From the NCBI GenBank assembly GCA_004764695.1, contig SMSO01000035.1, forward strand, positions 1,052,001 through 1,116,000: DNA of 64,000 nt. Direction: 5' to 3'. Made by a program: the position numbers and the translations under genes. Source of the DNA: Schizochytrium sp. TIO01 (lineage: Eukaryota; Sar; Bigyra; Thraustochytrida; Thraustochytriidae). The notes under the pieces were generated by a model. That model searched no databases and was not told where the DNA came from. It saw only the letters and a program-made list of their open reading frames with translations. Positions 22,217 through 31,660 of the stretch are shown here, in pieces (the first letter of the stretch is position 1; the number at the start of each line of letters is the position of its first letter).

Positions 22217-22248
<32 letters not shown>
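22216..22248. repeat. (CT)n microsatellite
   Basis: About fifteen CT units, 370 bases upstream of the kinase start. Confidence 0.95.
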
Positions 22249-22615
22249 AATATTTTTCATTATGAAAATTGAATATCTACCTACCTAGCATAGGAAGAGT
22301 ATTGTTGATATTGTATATGTTGTATATGTTGTTCTAGAAGTATATAGTAGCAATAGTCCATGGTCCAAAGGATCCGTTACATGCTATATCGGGCTACTCA
22401 TCATCCGAGCCCGAACTCCATGCAAAGGTTCAATTGGCAACATTCCACGTATCAAAATACAAATCTATTTAATATTTTGAGGCAGGAGTTGACGATTGTA
22501 GCACGGCAAAAAACGAACTTAAGATCTTGCGAATGAAGGTCTTGCTCCTTTCGGAGCTATTGAAGGAACTTATCTGAAGCAAACAAGGTCAAGTAAATAG
22601 CCCAAGCCAACATAG

Positions 22616-23944
22616 ATGGGAGATTCCACGATTGGACCTGGCCCTGAAGATGACGATTTTGTCAGTTCTGCTATTCTTCGAAAGTATGAACTCACTCAAA
22701 AACTTGGGCACAGTCCTTTCTCTATTGTCTGGAAAGCTATAGATAAGCGCACGCGTACCGCGGTAGCCTTGAAGAAGCTGTACTGTATTTTTGAAGATAG
22801 CAAAAGAGCACAACAGGCATACCGTGAAGTGAGCATCCTAGAGCGCTTGCAAGGCCATGACAATATTGTCCAACTGAGAAATATTTTGTTCGCGAGCGAT
22901 GATGATGATGAAAATGATCTTTTCATGGTCTTTGGAATCTGGGATACCGATTTATTTTCAGTAATTCAAGCAAATATTCTTGAAGACAAACATACCCCTT
23001 ATATAATGAGTCAAATTGTCGACGGGCTTGCCCACATTCACCGGCATGGTTTCGTTCATCGAGATATTAAACCAAGTAATATCCTCATTAATGGACGTTG
23101 CGAAGTGCGTATTTGCGATTTTGGAATGGCAAGAACTCTACCAGATGCATGCCAAATTTTGGCCAAGCAAATGGATAAGGTTAATGATATTCGAGAGGAA
23201 TCAAGTATAATAGATTCCTCCTCCCAAAACCAACTCTCATCTCAGCTTCACCCGGCGAAGGTTAGAGTGGACCCTGATTCGCAGCCACAAACTAAAGATA
23301 TGGACGAAGGCAAGCCGTCAAAAACTAATAAAAATCATTTATCGCAGCCTCCTGTGACGGATTACTTGGGCTCACGTTGGTATCGTTCCCCTGAATCAAT
23401 TCTTGGAGCAATCACTGTCACTACTGCAACTGATATATGGGGGGTTGGATGCATCCTTGGAGAGCTTGTCATGCGACAGCCCCTTTTCCAGGGATCATCA
23501 ACCACTCATCAGTTACGCCTTATTCTTGAAATGACTGGTCTTCCTTCAGAAGAAGAAATTGTAAAAATTAATGCTCCAACAGCAATGGAACAACTAAATC
23601 CTAATATTCTCGGCAAGGTCGAACCGCGAGCTACAAGTGAAATGTTTCCAGTAAGCTCTGGTGAGCTTTTAGACTTTCTTCGCGGATGTCTTCAGTTTGA
23701 ACCGTCTAGAAGAATTTCCTGCAAACAAGCATTGAAGCACCCTTACGTGATCGAGTACTTCCATGAAACATTTGACGATGAGACACATGAAAAACCTGCA
23801 CCACTGGAGCTGGATGAGAACACAAATTACAGATCCAAAGTTTACCTTCGTGCTCTTAGGGAAAATGTGAAATTTCGTACACAAGAAATTCGAAATAAAT
23901 TGGGCAATGCTAATAGGTACGGATACAATATCCCTAACATGTAG
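22616..23944 (+). CDS. MAPK15: MAPK15/ERK7-like protein kinase with atypical glycine loop and activation segment
   Basis: 442 residues. CMGC-type kinase: VAVKK-like lysine K53 (AVALKK), helix C glutamate E71, HRDIKPSN at 148-155, DFG at 168-170, SPE at 258-260, IWGVGCILGEL. The C-lobe FQGSSTTHQLRLILEMTGLP with PSEEEI resembles ERK7/8 (MAPK15), known elsewhere for roles in cilium formation and autophagy. Three oddities are visible. The glycine loop reads LGHSPFSIVWKA, keeping only the first of three glycines. The activation motif is TDY (248-250), not the TEY usual for this class. About 77 residues, Ser/Gln-rich, separate DFG from TDY, where relatives have under 20. Catalytic residues are otherwise present, so activity is plausible but unproven. 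Intronless, TAG stop, convergent with Tra1 238 bases away. Confidence 0.82.
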   Translation: MGDSTIGPGPEDDDFVSSAILRKYELTQKLGHSPFSIVWKAIDKRTRTAVALKKLYCIFEDSKRAQQAYREVSILERLQGHDNIVQLRNILFASDDDDENDLFMVFGIWDTDLFSVIQANILEDKHTPYIMSQIVDGLAHIHRHGFVHRDIKPSNILINGRCEVRICDFGMARTLPDACQILAKQMDKVNDIREESSIIDSSSQNQLSSQLHPAKVRVDPDSQPQTKDMDEGKPSKTNKNHLSQPPVTDYLGSRWYRSPESILGAITVTTATDIWGVGCILGELVMRQPLFQGSSTTHQLRLILEMTGLPSEEEIVKINAPTAMEQLNPNILGKVEPRATSEMFPVSSGELLDFLRGCLQFEPSRRISCKQALKHPYVIEYFHETFDDETHEKPAPLELDENTNYRSKVYLRALRENVKFRTQEIRNKLGNANRYGYNIPNM

Positions 23945-24181
23945 TTGAAGAGTAAATTTCATTACATCATTATTCGCAACCCCATATTAATTATGTCCGT
24001 ATACGAAGTCAACAATGTTGATCTCACCTGCCTTCGATCAATCTAGCCTTAACGGGAGGAGGAAGTTAAGGACCTCAATGGATACACCTTCCTTTTATAT
24101 TTCAATTTTAATATTTTTATTATTTCATTTTATTTGTTTTTTAAAATTACGATACCACAATTTGCATGTGGAGTAGCTCGC
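23945..24181. other. Short convergent spacer
   Basis: About 240 AT-rich bases between the kinase stop and the Tra1 stop; both 3' UTRs must fit here or overlap. Confidence 0.6.
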
Positions 24182-27100
24182 TTAAAACCATGGAAGCCAA
24201 GTCGCATCCATGTTAGCTAAACGTTCTTTGCTTGTTGCCTCTTTCATGAGGCGGGCTACGGTAGAATCGCCAGCAACAGGCTCTTCAGGGGACAAATTCT
24301 GGCTCACAGACACAGCAAGCTTTACTTGGCATTCCATATCCCGCGGGGTGGCTTCCGGAGGTGTTCCACTATTTGGTGCCTTGCATGACGAGGCTGATAA
24401 TTTCGATGGTGCGGTTGATTCTTTTGTTGTTGAGGAAACTGCTGCAGATGAAGATGAAGATTTTTGCGTTGTTGCTGCGCTTGCTGCAGTTTTATTGGCA
24501 TTGCTGAAGGAAAATGAATCTAAACGACGATCCACCAATTTGATGTTACGACGAAGCTTGCGGTAGAGATCGCTCGGAGCAGCATTTGATTGTTCGGGGA
24601 ACTTAAACATCACTTGTAGATCATCAAAGAGATAGGACTCCAAGAATGACCTCAAAGCCACTCGATTGACAGGCTCATTCAGCACGCAGGTTGATACAGA
24701 GGTTATCACATTAGAAAAACGGCCTTGCACACCAGCAGGGGTCATCATGTGCTCCAAGTTACGAGTCAATCTGAACGGAACTCGGTCCTCCTCATTTAGG
24801 AGATTGCCTCTACCATCTGGACTATACCCAGGCCGAAATTCTACATTTAGAAGTGTCATATCTTCACGCAAAAGTTGTCGTGCAGGATTTTGTTGTCCGG
24901 TTGAAAGGACTGAAGACAGAAACGATGATAAACCAAGACTACTCATCATTGCATCACGTAGTAAAAGCATATGCCAAGTATCCTGAGCGCGCGACCTCAA
25001 ATGGTTCGATAACAGATACTCTGGAATAACTTCATCCATTCTTTTGAGCGCTTCGACACGGTTTTCACTGAGGGACTTTCCATTGTTCTGCAATGTCGCC
25101 AAGTTCTCTACAAAATATGCAGCACTAGCCACCTTGCCTTGGACAACGCCTTCGCGTTGCATACTTTCCTCAAATAGTACAGTCAAACTCTTTGTTCCAG
25201 GGGTATCAGTTTGCAGCGCTACCCTCGCATGGATAGGAATAACTACAGGAAGTGCAAATTGAAGTTGACCACGGCGCAAGCTTGAGTTCGAACGCTCGAG
25301 CATATCGTTCAGGAGCATCTTGAGTTGAACAGCACGTTGGTCCGCTTCTGTATGGTTAAGAGGTGATGCTTTGACGATGAAGTGATGCATCCGACCCGTG
25401 GAAGTACGAAATCCAACTCCTGGCTGAGAGAATCCTGTGTCACGCCGAAAGTAAACCTGGTGATGAAAACCATCCAGTTGAGGATGATTGCACAGCTTTG
25501 GCTCACCAAGACCATCCTTGAGAATGTGCATACCAGGCACATGTAAAGTTTCAGGAACCATGGTAGCCATCACTCGTGACCATTCGGTCAGTGGCACGCG
25601 AGTCCTTCGCGTGGAATATAGAGCATCAGTCAGCATCCCCTTCCAACGACCGATCCGGACTAAGATAGCAGCGTATGACATTTCACGACCACCAACAGAC
25701 TTTCCAACTCCGTCAGGTGGTAGATTTCCCTTCCGCAGAGCGGCCATCTGTGCAGGGTCAGGTTGAAAGTCCTCCTCAAATGGCCTTCGCAATCTCGTGA
25801 TTAGTTCCTTGTGCTGCTCAGAGCGAGCAACATTTTGTTCAGAAAACATCTTCACACAGAGTCGTTCAAGCATTTGCCACAGCTGAAACATCCGAACGAT
25901 TTCTGGGTCAACCTTCACGGAAGGCGCCACGTCCATGCTTGCAGCAAGCTCAGTCTGTACATGCGGGCTTGTACACACCTGGATACATTTGTCTAATAGC
26001 ATATAAATCGTGGAGTGTAACTCTTCAAGGGGCTCATGCCGTTTAACGACAATCGATAACTCCTCAATTAAGATTTCTGCTTCTTGAAAAAATCGTCCAT
26101 TGGTTGAATGAAATTCCGCTAAAGCTGCCTTTAGTCCAGACGCTGCTCTAATCGTTGGGGTATTTGCATCATTATGTACGCTAGTGGAGGGAGACGTAGT
26201 GGAGTTCGAGCGAACATCTTCCGACGAATTTTGGCGGGTTGGGGTTGAGGATGATGCATGATTCCTAGCAGCTGCCATGCGCTTACGCTGAGAATCTTTT
26301 CCAAAATAGTGCGATCGGAGGGTAAAGTAAACCGCATTAGGGTATTCGGTCCCAAGCATCTTCAAAAGGTGTTTCGTGATATCATTCACTTGTGACGAGG
26401 GCAATGATACAAGAGCAACCAACTGGGAAATCCAAGGCAGCCAAATCCATGTAGGAAGCATAGGGAGATGCATTGAGATGCTATTAGCTACGCTTGACAG
26501 AGATGCTGCATCCGCAACATTGCTCGGATCGTCATTCATCTCATCACTCAAGGCTTCTGCTTGCAATCGCCACAACACCTTAGGAAGCAACATTCTTGCT
26601 TCTGCGCTACCGCACTTCACCGCTTGCAATATACTTCCAGTCAGGATAGTGCAAACATCACGATCAACATACGGGTAGATACTACCTTCAGCAGCCTCCT
26701 CGGCTAGAATCAGACGATCTGCATAAAGTGCCCAGTCCAACCATGAACTTGCATGATTATGAGTTTGCACTGAGTGGGCAAATAAACCATGAATCACCTG
26801 AGGTCCATCATCCAATTGTTCCTGAACTGCAGCCCGTAACCTTAACAGCTCAGCCTTGTTTTCAACACCAAAATTACTCATATCTACTTCAAGAAGGGTC
26901 GTCAACGCCTTCGCCAAGTGCCGAGGCTTATTAACAAAGGCAGTAGAATTCTCACATTTCAACATGTTCAAAACGCGTTCGCGCAGGACAATAAACTTTT
27001 CCTCAGCAGATCCGCGCTGACGTGTGAGAATAGTATTGGCTAGAATAGCAAGACTCTCATCGATCATACCACGCTTGCGGTACACCTTTGCTCGCTCTAA

Positions 27101-30100
27101 CACGGTCCAGCGTGTATCATGGCTTGCAGCAAGAATTTGCATTTGTGCAGGTTGCAGTTCAACGCGGGCGCCTCCAGGACCACGGTTTACGCTTGTAGAG
27201 GACACGCGGCGCAAAGACTCCTCAAAGAACCGAGTACCTAACTTGAAGATGCTCAATCTAGCGCAAAGAAGATCGTCCCAATCCTTAGGGTCCTCGTTGA
27301 CAGAAGGCACCCGCTCACGCCAGCGCTGAAGCAACCGGTTAATCAGGTAGGATTTTTGCGCAGATGCAGAGCTTGTCGAGCCTTGGAGGCTACTGGAACT
27401 TGCTGACCTTGGGAGAGGCTGACCTCCTGGGGCACTGCCTGCAGGCCTAGCTTGGTTCGCAGCTACAGGGTTCTTCATCGAAGAGGCGACACCAAGAACG
27501 TTGGTCAAATAAGCGATTGATTCTTCAAGTTCAACAAGTCGCTGACAACTAAACAATAGATCTCGGCGACGCCCAACACCGCCACGGTGTCCTCGCACCG
27601 ACCAATCCAAGAGTAATGCATTAGCAGATTGTCGCCAAATATGATCCACCTCTTGAGCAGACTTTGCCTCTTGAATCGCAACAGAAATATTCATCAATGC
27701 AGGACGTACAGGTAGAAGGTTAGGATGCAAATGTGACGGAAGATATGGCCGATCTTGGGATATTTGCATCTGCATGTTTTGCATTTCATCAATTTCAGTT
27801 GCTAAAAGAGTTTTGATCTTACCTGACCAGTCAGGGTTCCGAACTCGTGCCGAGCTCTCGAGAATAGTCGCTTTATCCCCTTGAGCACTGGCAAGCTCAT
27901 GTAGATTGTCCCATTGACCAAGCTGTCGAGCGCAATTTCCCCAGCGCATTTGCCATAATTCTAGCTCTAACGAACTCAACTGAGCAGGTACCCAAATAAA
28001 CTGCTTCGGTTTCTCAGTTGATTCTGACGTAGCCACTGCTTCTTTACTTCCTTCGACGTCCATCAGGTGAGTTTGATGACCATCCTGGTTGAGCCCATCC
28101 CCAGAAGCTGCGCCCGCATCGGTGCCACCCACGCCACTATCTCCTGCGGGTCCTCCAAAATTAATATCAAAGTTGTCTAGCATCAAAGGATCCATCAAGG
28201 AACCACCATTTGAGCCGTCTGCACCGCCCGGTACCGGATCAAGCCCGATGTGGTCAGCTAGATCGTCAAGCATGCCTCCAAACTCATCTCCGAAAAGATC
28301 CATCGGCAAAGGAGCTAGATTGGGATCCAACAGATCAGCACCGTTGTCAACGCCTGAGCCATCATGCATACCCATGCTGACATCAAGAGGCTGAGGAATA
28401 GCTGAAGAATTATCGAGGTGATCAGACCCAGAGAGTAGAATTGGCTGCACATCTATCGGCGCCGATGACGATGCAGAAGCGTTTTGCTGTGAACCTTCCC
28501 CGAGATTTGGGGCCGGTGGGTCGGGCTGGGGTACAACGCGTGCAACAAGATATCTGCCATCACCTGCTTCAGTTCTTCGAATAGCATTAACGTAGGTTTG
28601 TTGGGCCTGCTGCCATGAACTACTAGCTTCAAGTGCAAGTCCTGCAAAGGTGGGTGCCGAATTGCAACAAGACCGAATTATACCATGCAGCATATCCTCA
28701 TCATCACGGCGGTATAAATCAAAGACAGTGCGTGTCCAGCGATTTGCATTGGCACGATTTAGAGCAGGTTTAGCGTCAGCCGTTGCAGATTCCATAAGCG
28801 ACTTAATATCTGGAGTTTCCTTCTTTTCCTTCTTGCGCTTACGCTTTCCATCTTTGCCATCCTTTTCAGTTAATAGTTTTTGACCAATTGAGAATGCTGG
28901 AACAGCAGTGTTTAATGACACTGAAGAGCCCTGTTTAACGGTGGAAGATCCTGAGTACTCGACCGAGGTGCTAGAGGTTGCATTACCTGCAGAGGGCTCT
29001 GCCGTTCCAGAAGTAGTCGAAGCTGCGATTTTCTTCTTCTTCTTCTTCCGTTCAGGATCAGAGGTGTTCTTGGGTTCAATTGGCGGTACATGTGCAAAGT
29101 CTAGGCCTCTTGAAAAGACATCACGGTCCTTTTCTTGCAACTGCTGCACAAGAAGTTCACTGAGTTCAATTGATACATGTCTCAAACCAAGATGCCCACC
29201 CACATAGTCTAGAAGCTCGGGGGATAAAATAGGAAGCGGTCGCAATCGCAAGAGACCTTCCATAAGTACCTCTACAACATTTGGCGCCTCGTGCCATCCA
29301 GCAAGGAGAGTCCAGGTTGAAACACGGCGTAAACTAAACGCTTGAAGAATTTCTTGGAACGGGTCTGCCGCAACACCAGCGCGGAGCTTTCGGGCTTTAC
29401 TGAGGGTCACCAATGAAGAAATATCGTCAAGGGCATGTTGGACAACAACAGCACAACGTTGAATTCCTGCAAAATAGGAAACTTCATCTGGAAGATGATA
29501 TGGGCGTGAAAGCAAAACATGAAGGCCTTCCGTCATTACCATTTTTTGCTGTTCTTCAAGAGCTTGCCAAGCCTGAGGAAACACTTCAAGCCAGGTTTCC
29601 TTCGCAGTTCGAATAGACTGATCGCCATACATTAGCTCCTGCAGTGGGTCCAAAATGGCGTTACTTGTCTTCAAACGACGAAGATCTGACAAAGTACGGC
29701 GCAAGGACTCTAAAAGCGGAAGCTGGCCACGTGAAAGAGGGGAAGCTGCAGCCAATTCTGATGAAGAGAAGCGTGGCATTTTAAGATGACCTGTTGATTC
29801 ACCGTCAACGAACGATGAGGGGTGTAGTGATGACAGAAGAATCTGCAATGCAGCGGGGAGCCAGTTTGTATCTGCCATGTGAGACCAATCTTGCTTGATA
29901 ATAATCTGCAGTTTTGCATACGGTCCTTTACTCTTGTACTGCTGAGAGGAAAATAGTTGAAAGAACTGTTTTCTTTGATACACATCATGCGCCAACAACC
30001 CTGCTACCATTCGAGGCCACAACTGTTGTACCCAGCTCACCTTGGAGCGATCATCCCGCACACTAGGATCATATATGCGAAGAAGAAGCTCTCGGTAGGA

Positions 30101-31660
30101 ACGCATGAGCTCGCGAGCTTGAGGTAATTTGTTGAATTGCTCAATTTGTTCAAGTTTTTGCAAAAGCTGTTGACGCTCTTTGAGTAGGAGCTTATTGACC
30201 ATTGGCTGTTGCTGCGAAGTAGATGTCGGATTTATCGAAATTCCCTGTGCCCCCGCTGATGCGATATGCTCTACCTTAGTCTTCGGATGAACTTCAACAT
30301 AAGGGTGCTGAGCACTCTTTGTGTTTGTGCCGCCTGCAGGGACCCCTGTAGTTGAGTTAGATATTGATGAAGAAGTTTTAGGGTCCTTGCTGCTGCTTCC
30401 ACTAGTTTCAATTTTGCCCGCTTTCATGACGTCAGTACTTGTTTGGGTTGAACCCACTCCTGAGGCTGTTGCAGCAGCAGCCTTGCGCTTTCCCACAGAT
30501 GGAAAGGGGGCAGCAATCCAGTTAGCAGATTGCTTCACAATAGCACACAAAATTGCCTCGTCGTGCACATCTAATTTATCCAAGAGAGTATGAATAAGAA
30601 GAAGGTACTGGCGACGATGGCTTTCATGACAGAGCACCCTTGGTCCAAGAAGCTCCAAGCAAATTCGCATCGTTTGTGATGCGTAAGTGCGGTTCAGCTC
30701 AGGAGGCTGAGGGACTGATACGAATAAAGTCTGAGACCCCCCTAGTGAAGCGGCTGTTTTGGCAGCGTTTTTGGCGCGAAGGCTGGCTGCTCCGCATAGC
30801 TCTTTACAGATTTTGTTCATAATTTTCATGAGTGAGTCCATGAATCGATCGATGAGCTTACCGCTATATACCTCAATTTTAACAGTCGCATCCAGAACCC
30901 CGTCGCGTTCCATAGAGATAGCAGGTATTTCTCGACTACATATAACCTGGAGAAGCTGCAAGGTTTGCAGGGTCCCCTTAGGTCCCGCTCCTAGCTCCTT
31001 TGCTTTCCGAAGTGCTTCAATGCGAGCAGCCTTTTGGTGTGCTGCTTTGGAAGGGACAGCTACCTTAGCTGGCTTCTTTGTTTTTGCTGTTTTCACCTTA
31101 ACAGCCTTGTTAGCTCCCGAAGCAGATGCAGTACCTTTGTTAAGCATAGCTTTCATACTAGCCACCTTGGCGGGGTCGCTCCCAGCTGCAGAAACATCAG
31201 ACGAATGGGCTGATGAACTGTGACTTTGTTGTTGTTGCTGTTGCTGAAGAACAGCCTGCTGGTGACTTTGTAAGGCATCTTGCATTGCCTTCTTGCCATC
31301 GTCTGCAGCAAGGAAAAGGCGTTGCTCGATGGCCTGGAACAGTGAGCTGTAAAATCCGTTGTCCATGGTTGTTTTCCCAGAAGGAGTAGTTGCCTGAGGC
31401 CCACGAGTCGGCGAGGCCGGATCTGTAGAAGCTGGTGACAACGACACTGTGGTGGCCTTGGTTGATGCTACTAAGTCAATGCCGCTGGAGTTTGCCAATG
31501 GAATTGGCATGATTTGAGTCAAGTGTGAAATCCAAACAAGAAAAATCTCACGAATACCACGTTCTGCGCAACCGAACACAGCAGGGAATGATTCCTCGAA
31601 GGTAGCGCGCATTTTCACGATAAAAAGGTTCTGCAATAGATTCCTTGTCTGATCTAACAA
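24182..31660 (-). CDS. TRA1: Tra1/TRRAP, C-terminal frame: FAT, PI3K-like pseudokinase and FATC
   Basis: This frame of 2492 codons begins right after a TGA, with no ATG of its own; it continues the upstream Tra1 frame. Tra1/TRRAP is the activator-binding scaffold of SAGA and NuA4/TIP60 histone acetyltransferase complexes in the nucleus. A helical FAT region fills the middle. The PI3K-like domain lies at ~2040-2330 (RGQLQFALPVVIPIHARVAL, LLNVEFRPGY, VPFRLTRNLEHMMTPAGV). I see no HRD- or DFG-like catalytic motifs, as expected for this pseudokinase family. The FATC ends in ANMDATWLPWF, like the MDPAWHPWL end of human TRRAP. Inserts include a polyglutamine run near 140, a Lys/Ala-rich segment, an acidic Gly/Leu/Asp insert at ~1070-1210 and a Ser-rich stretch before FATC. 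TAA stop. Confidence 0.9.
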   Translation of the reverse strand: MLDQTRNLLQNLFIVKMRATFEESFPAVFGCAERGIREIFLVWISHLTQIMPIPLANSSGIDLVASTKATTVSLSPASTDPASPTRGPQATTPSGKTTMDNGFYSSLFQAIEQRLFLAADDGKKAMQDALQSHQQAVLQQQQQQQSHSSSAHSSDVSAAGSDPAKVASMKAMLNKGTASASGANKAVKVKTAKTKKPAKVAVPSKAAHQKAARIEALRKAKELGAGPKGTLQTLQLLQVICSREIPAISMERDGVLDATVKIEVYSGKLIDRFMDSLMKIMNKICKELCGAASLRAKNAAKTAASLGGSQTLFVSVPQPPELNRTYASQTMRICLELLGPRVLCHESHRRQYLLLIHTLLDKLDVHDEAILCAIVKQSANWIAAPFPSVGKRKAAAATASGVGSTQTSTDVMKAGKIETSGSSSKDPKTSSSISNSTTGVPAGGTNTKSAQHPYVEVHPKTKVEHIASAGAQGISINPTSTSQQQPMVNKLLLKERQQLLQKLEQIEQFNKLPQARELMRSYRELLLRIYDPSVRDDRSKVSWVQQLWPRMVAGLLAHDVYQRKQFFQLFSSQQYKSKGPYAKLQIIIKQDWSHMADTNWLPAALQILLSSLHPSSFVDGESTGHLKMPRFSSSELAAASPLSRGQLPLLESLRRTLSDLRRLKTSNAILDPLQELMYGDQSIRTAKETWLEVFPQAWQALEEQQKMVMTEGLHVLLSRPYHLPDEVSYFAGIQRCAVVVQHALDDISSLVTLSKARKLRAGVAADPFQEILQAFSLRRVSTWTLLAGWHEAPNVVEVLMEGLLRLRPLPILSPELLDYVGGHLGLRHVSIELSELLVQQLQEKDRDVFSRGLDFAHVPPIEPKNTSDPERKKKKKKIAASTTSGTAEPSAGNATSSTSVEYSGSSTVKQGSSVSLNTAVPAFSIGQKLLTEKDGKDGKRKRKKEKKETPDIKSLMESATADAKPALNRANANRWTRTVFDLYRRDDEDMLHGIIRSCCNSAPTFAGLALEASSSWQQAQQTYVNAIRRTEAGDGRYLVARVVPQPDPPAPNLGEGSQQNASASSSAPIDVQPILLSGSDHLDNSSAIPQPLDVSMGMHDGSGVDNGADLLDPNLAPLPMDLFGDEFGGMLDDLADHIGLDPVPGGADGSNGGSLMDPLMLDNFDINFGGPAGDSGVGGTDAGAASGDGLNQDGHQTHLMDVEGSKEAVATSESTEKPKQFIWVPAQLSSLELELWQMRWGNCARQLGQWDNLHELASAQGDKATILESSARVRNPDWSGKIKTLLATEIDEMQNMQMQISQDRPYLPSHLHPNLLPVRPALMNISVAIQEAKSAQEVDHIWRQSANALLLDWSVRGHRGGVGRRRDLLFSCQRLVELEESIAYLTNVLGVASSMKNPVAANQARPAGSAPGGQPLPRSASSSSLQGSTSSASAQKSYLINRLLQRWRERVPSVNEDPKDWDDLLCARLSIFKLGTRFFEESLRRVSSTSVNRGPGGARVELQPAQMQILAASHDTRWTVLERAKVYRKRGMIDESLAILANTILTRQRGSAEEKFIVLRERVLNMLKCENSTAFVNKPRHLAKALTTLLEVDMSNFGVENKAELLRLRAAVQEQLDDGPQVIHGLFAHSVQTHNHASSWLDWALYADRLILAEEAAEGSIYPYVDRDVCTILTGSILQAVKCGSAEARMLLPKVLWRLQAEALSDEMNDDPSNVADAASLSSVANSISMHLPMLPTWIWLPWISQLVALVSLPSSQVNDITKHLLKMLGTEYPNAVYFTLRSHYFGKDSQRKRMAAARNHASSSTPTRQNSSEDVRSNSTTSPSTSVHNDANTPTIRAASGLKAALAEFHSTNGRFFQEAEILIEELSIVVKRHEPLEELHSTIYMLLDKCIQVCTSPHVQTELAASMDVAPSVKVDPEIVRMFQLWQMLERLCVKMFSEQNVARSEQHKELITRLRRPFEEDFQPDPAQMAALRKGNLPPDGVGKSVGGREMSYAAILVRIGRWKGMLTDALYSTRRTRVPLTEWSRVMATMVPETLHVPGMHILKDGLGEPKLCNHPQLDGFHHQVYFRRDTGFSQPGVGFRTSTGRMHHFIVKASPLNHTEADQRAVQLKMLLNDMLERSNSSLRRGQLQFALPVVIPIHARVALQTDTPGTKSLTVLFEESMQREGVVQGKVASAAYFVENLATLQNNGKSLSENRVEALKRMDEVIPEYLLSNHLRSRAQDTWHMLLLRDAMMSSLGLSSFLSSVLSTGQQNPARQLLREDMTLLNVEFRPGYSPDGRGNLLNEEDRVPFRLTRNLEHMMTPAGVQGRFSNVITSVSTCVLNEPVNRVALRSFLESYLFDDLQVMFKFPEQSNAAPSDLYRKLRRNIKLVDRRLDSFSFSNANKTAASAATTQKSSSSSAAVSSTTKESTAPSKLSASSCKAPNSGTPPEATPRDMECQVKLAVSVSQNLSPEEPVAGDSTVARLMKEATSKERLANMDATWLPWF

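Larger units (their letters stand above)
11503..22615. other. 11 kb gene-poor, microsatellite-dense region
   Basis: No long open frame and no recognisable domain in either strand across this span. It is full of di- to hexanucleotide repeats (listed separately), A/T homopolymer runs and T-rich or purine-rich stretches. GC-richer islands occur at about 14440-14780 and 15240-15550. One short minus-strand frame near 14043-14315 has a protein-like composition. Unannotated non-coding RNA, origins or centromere-type function cannot be judged from sequence alone. Confidence 0.7.
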
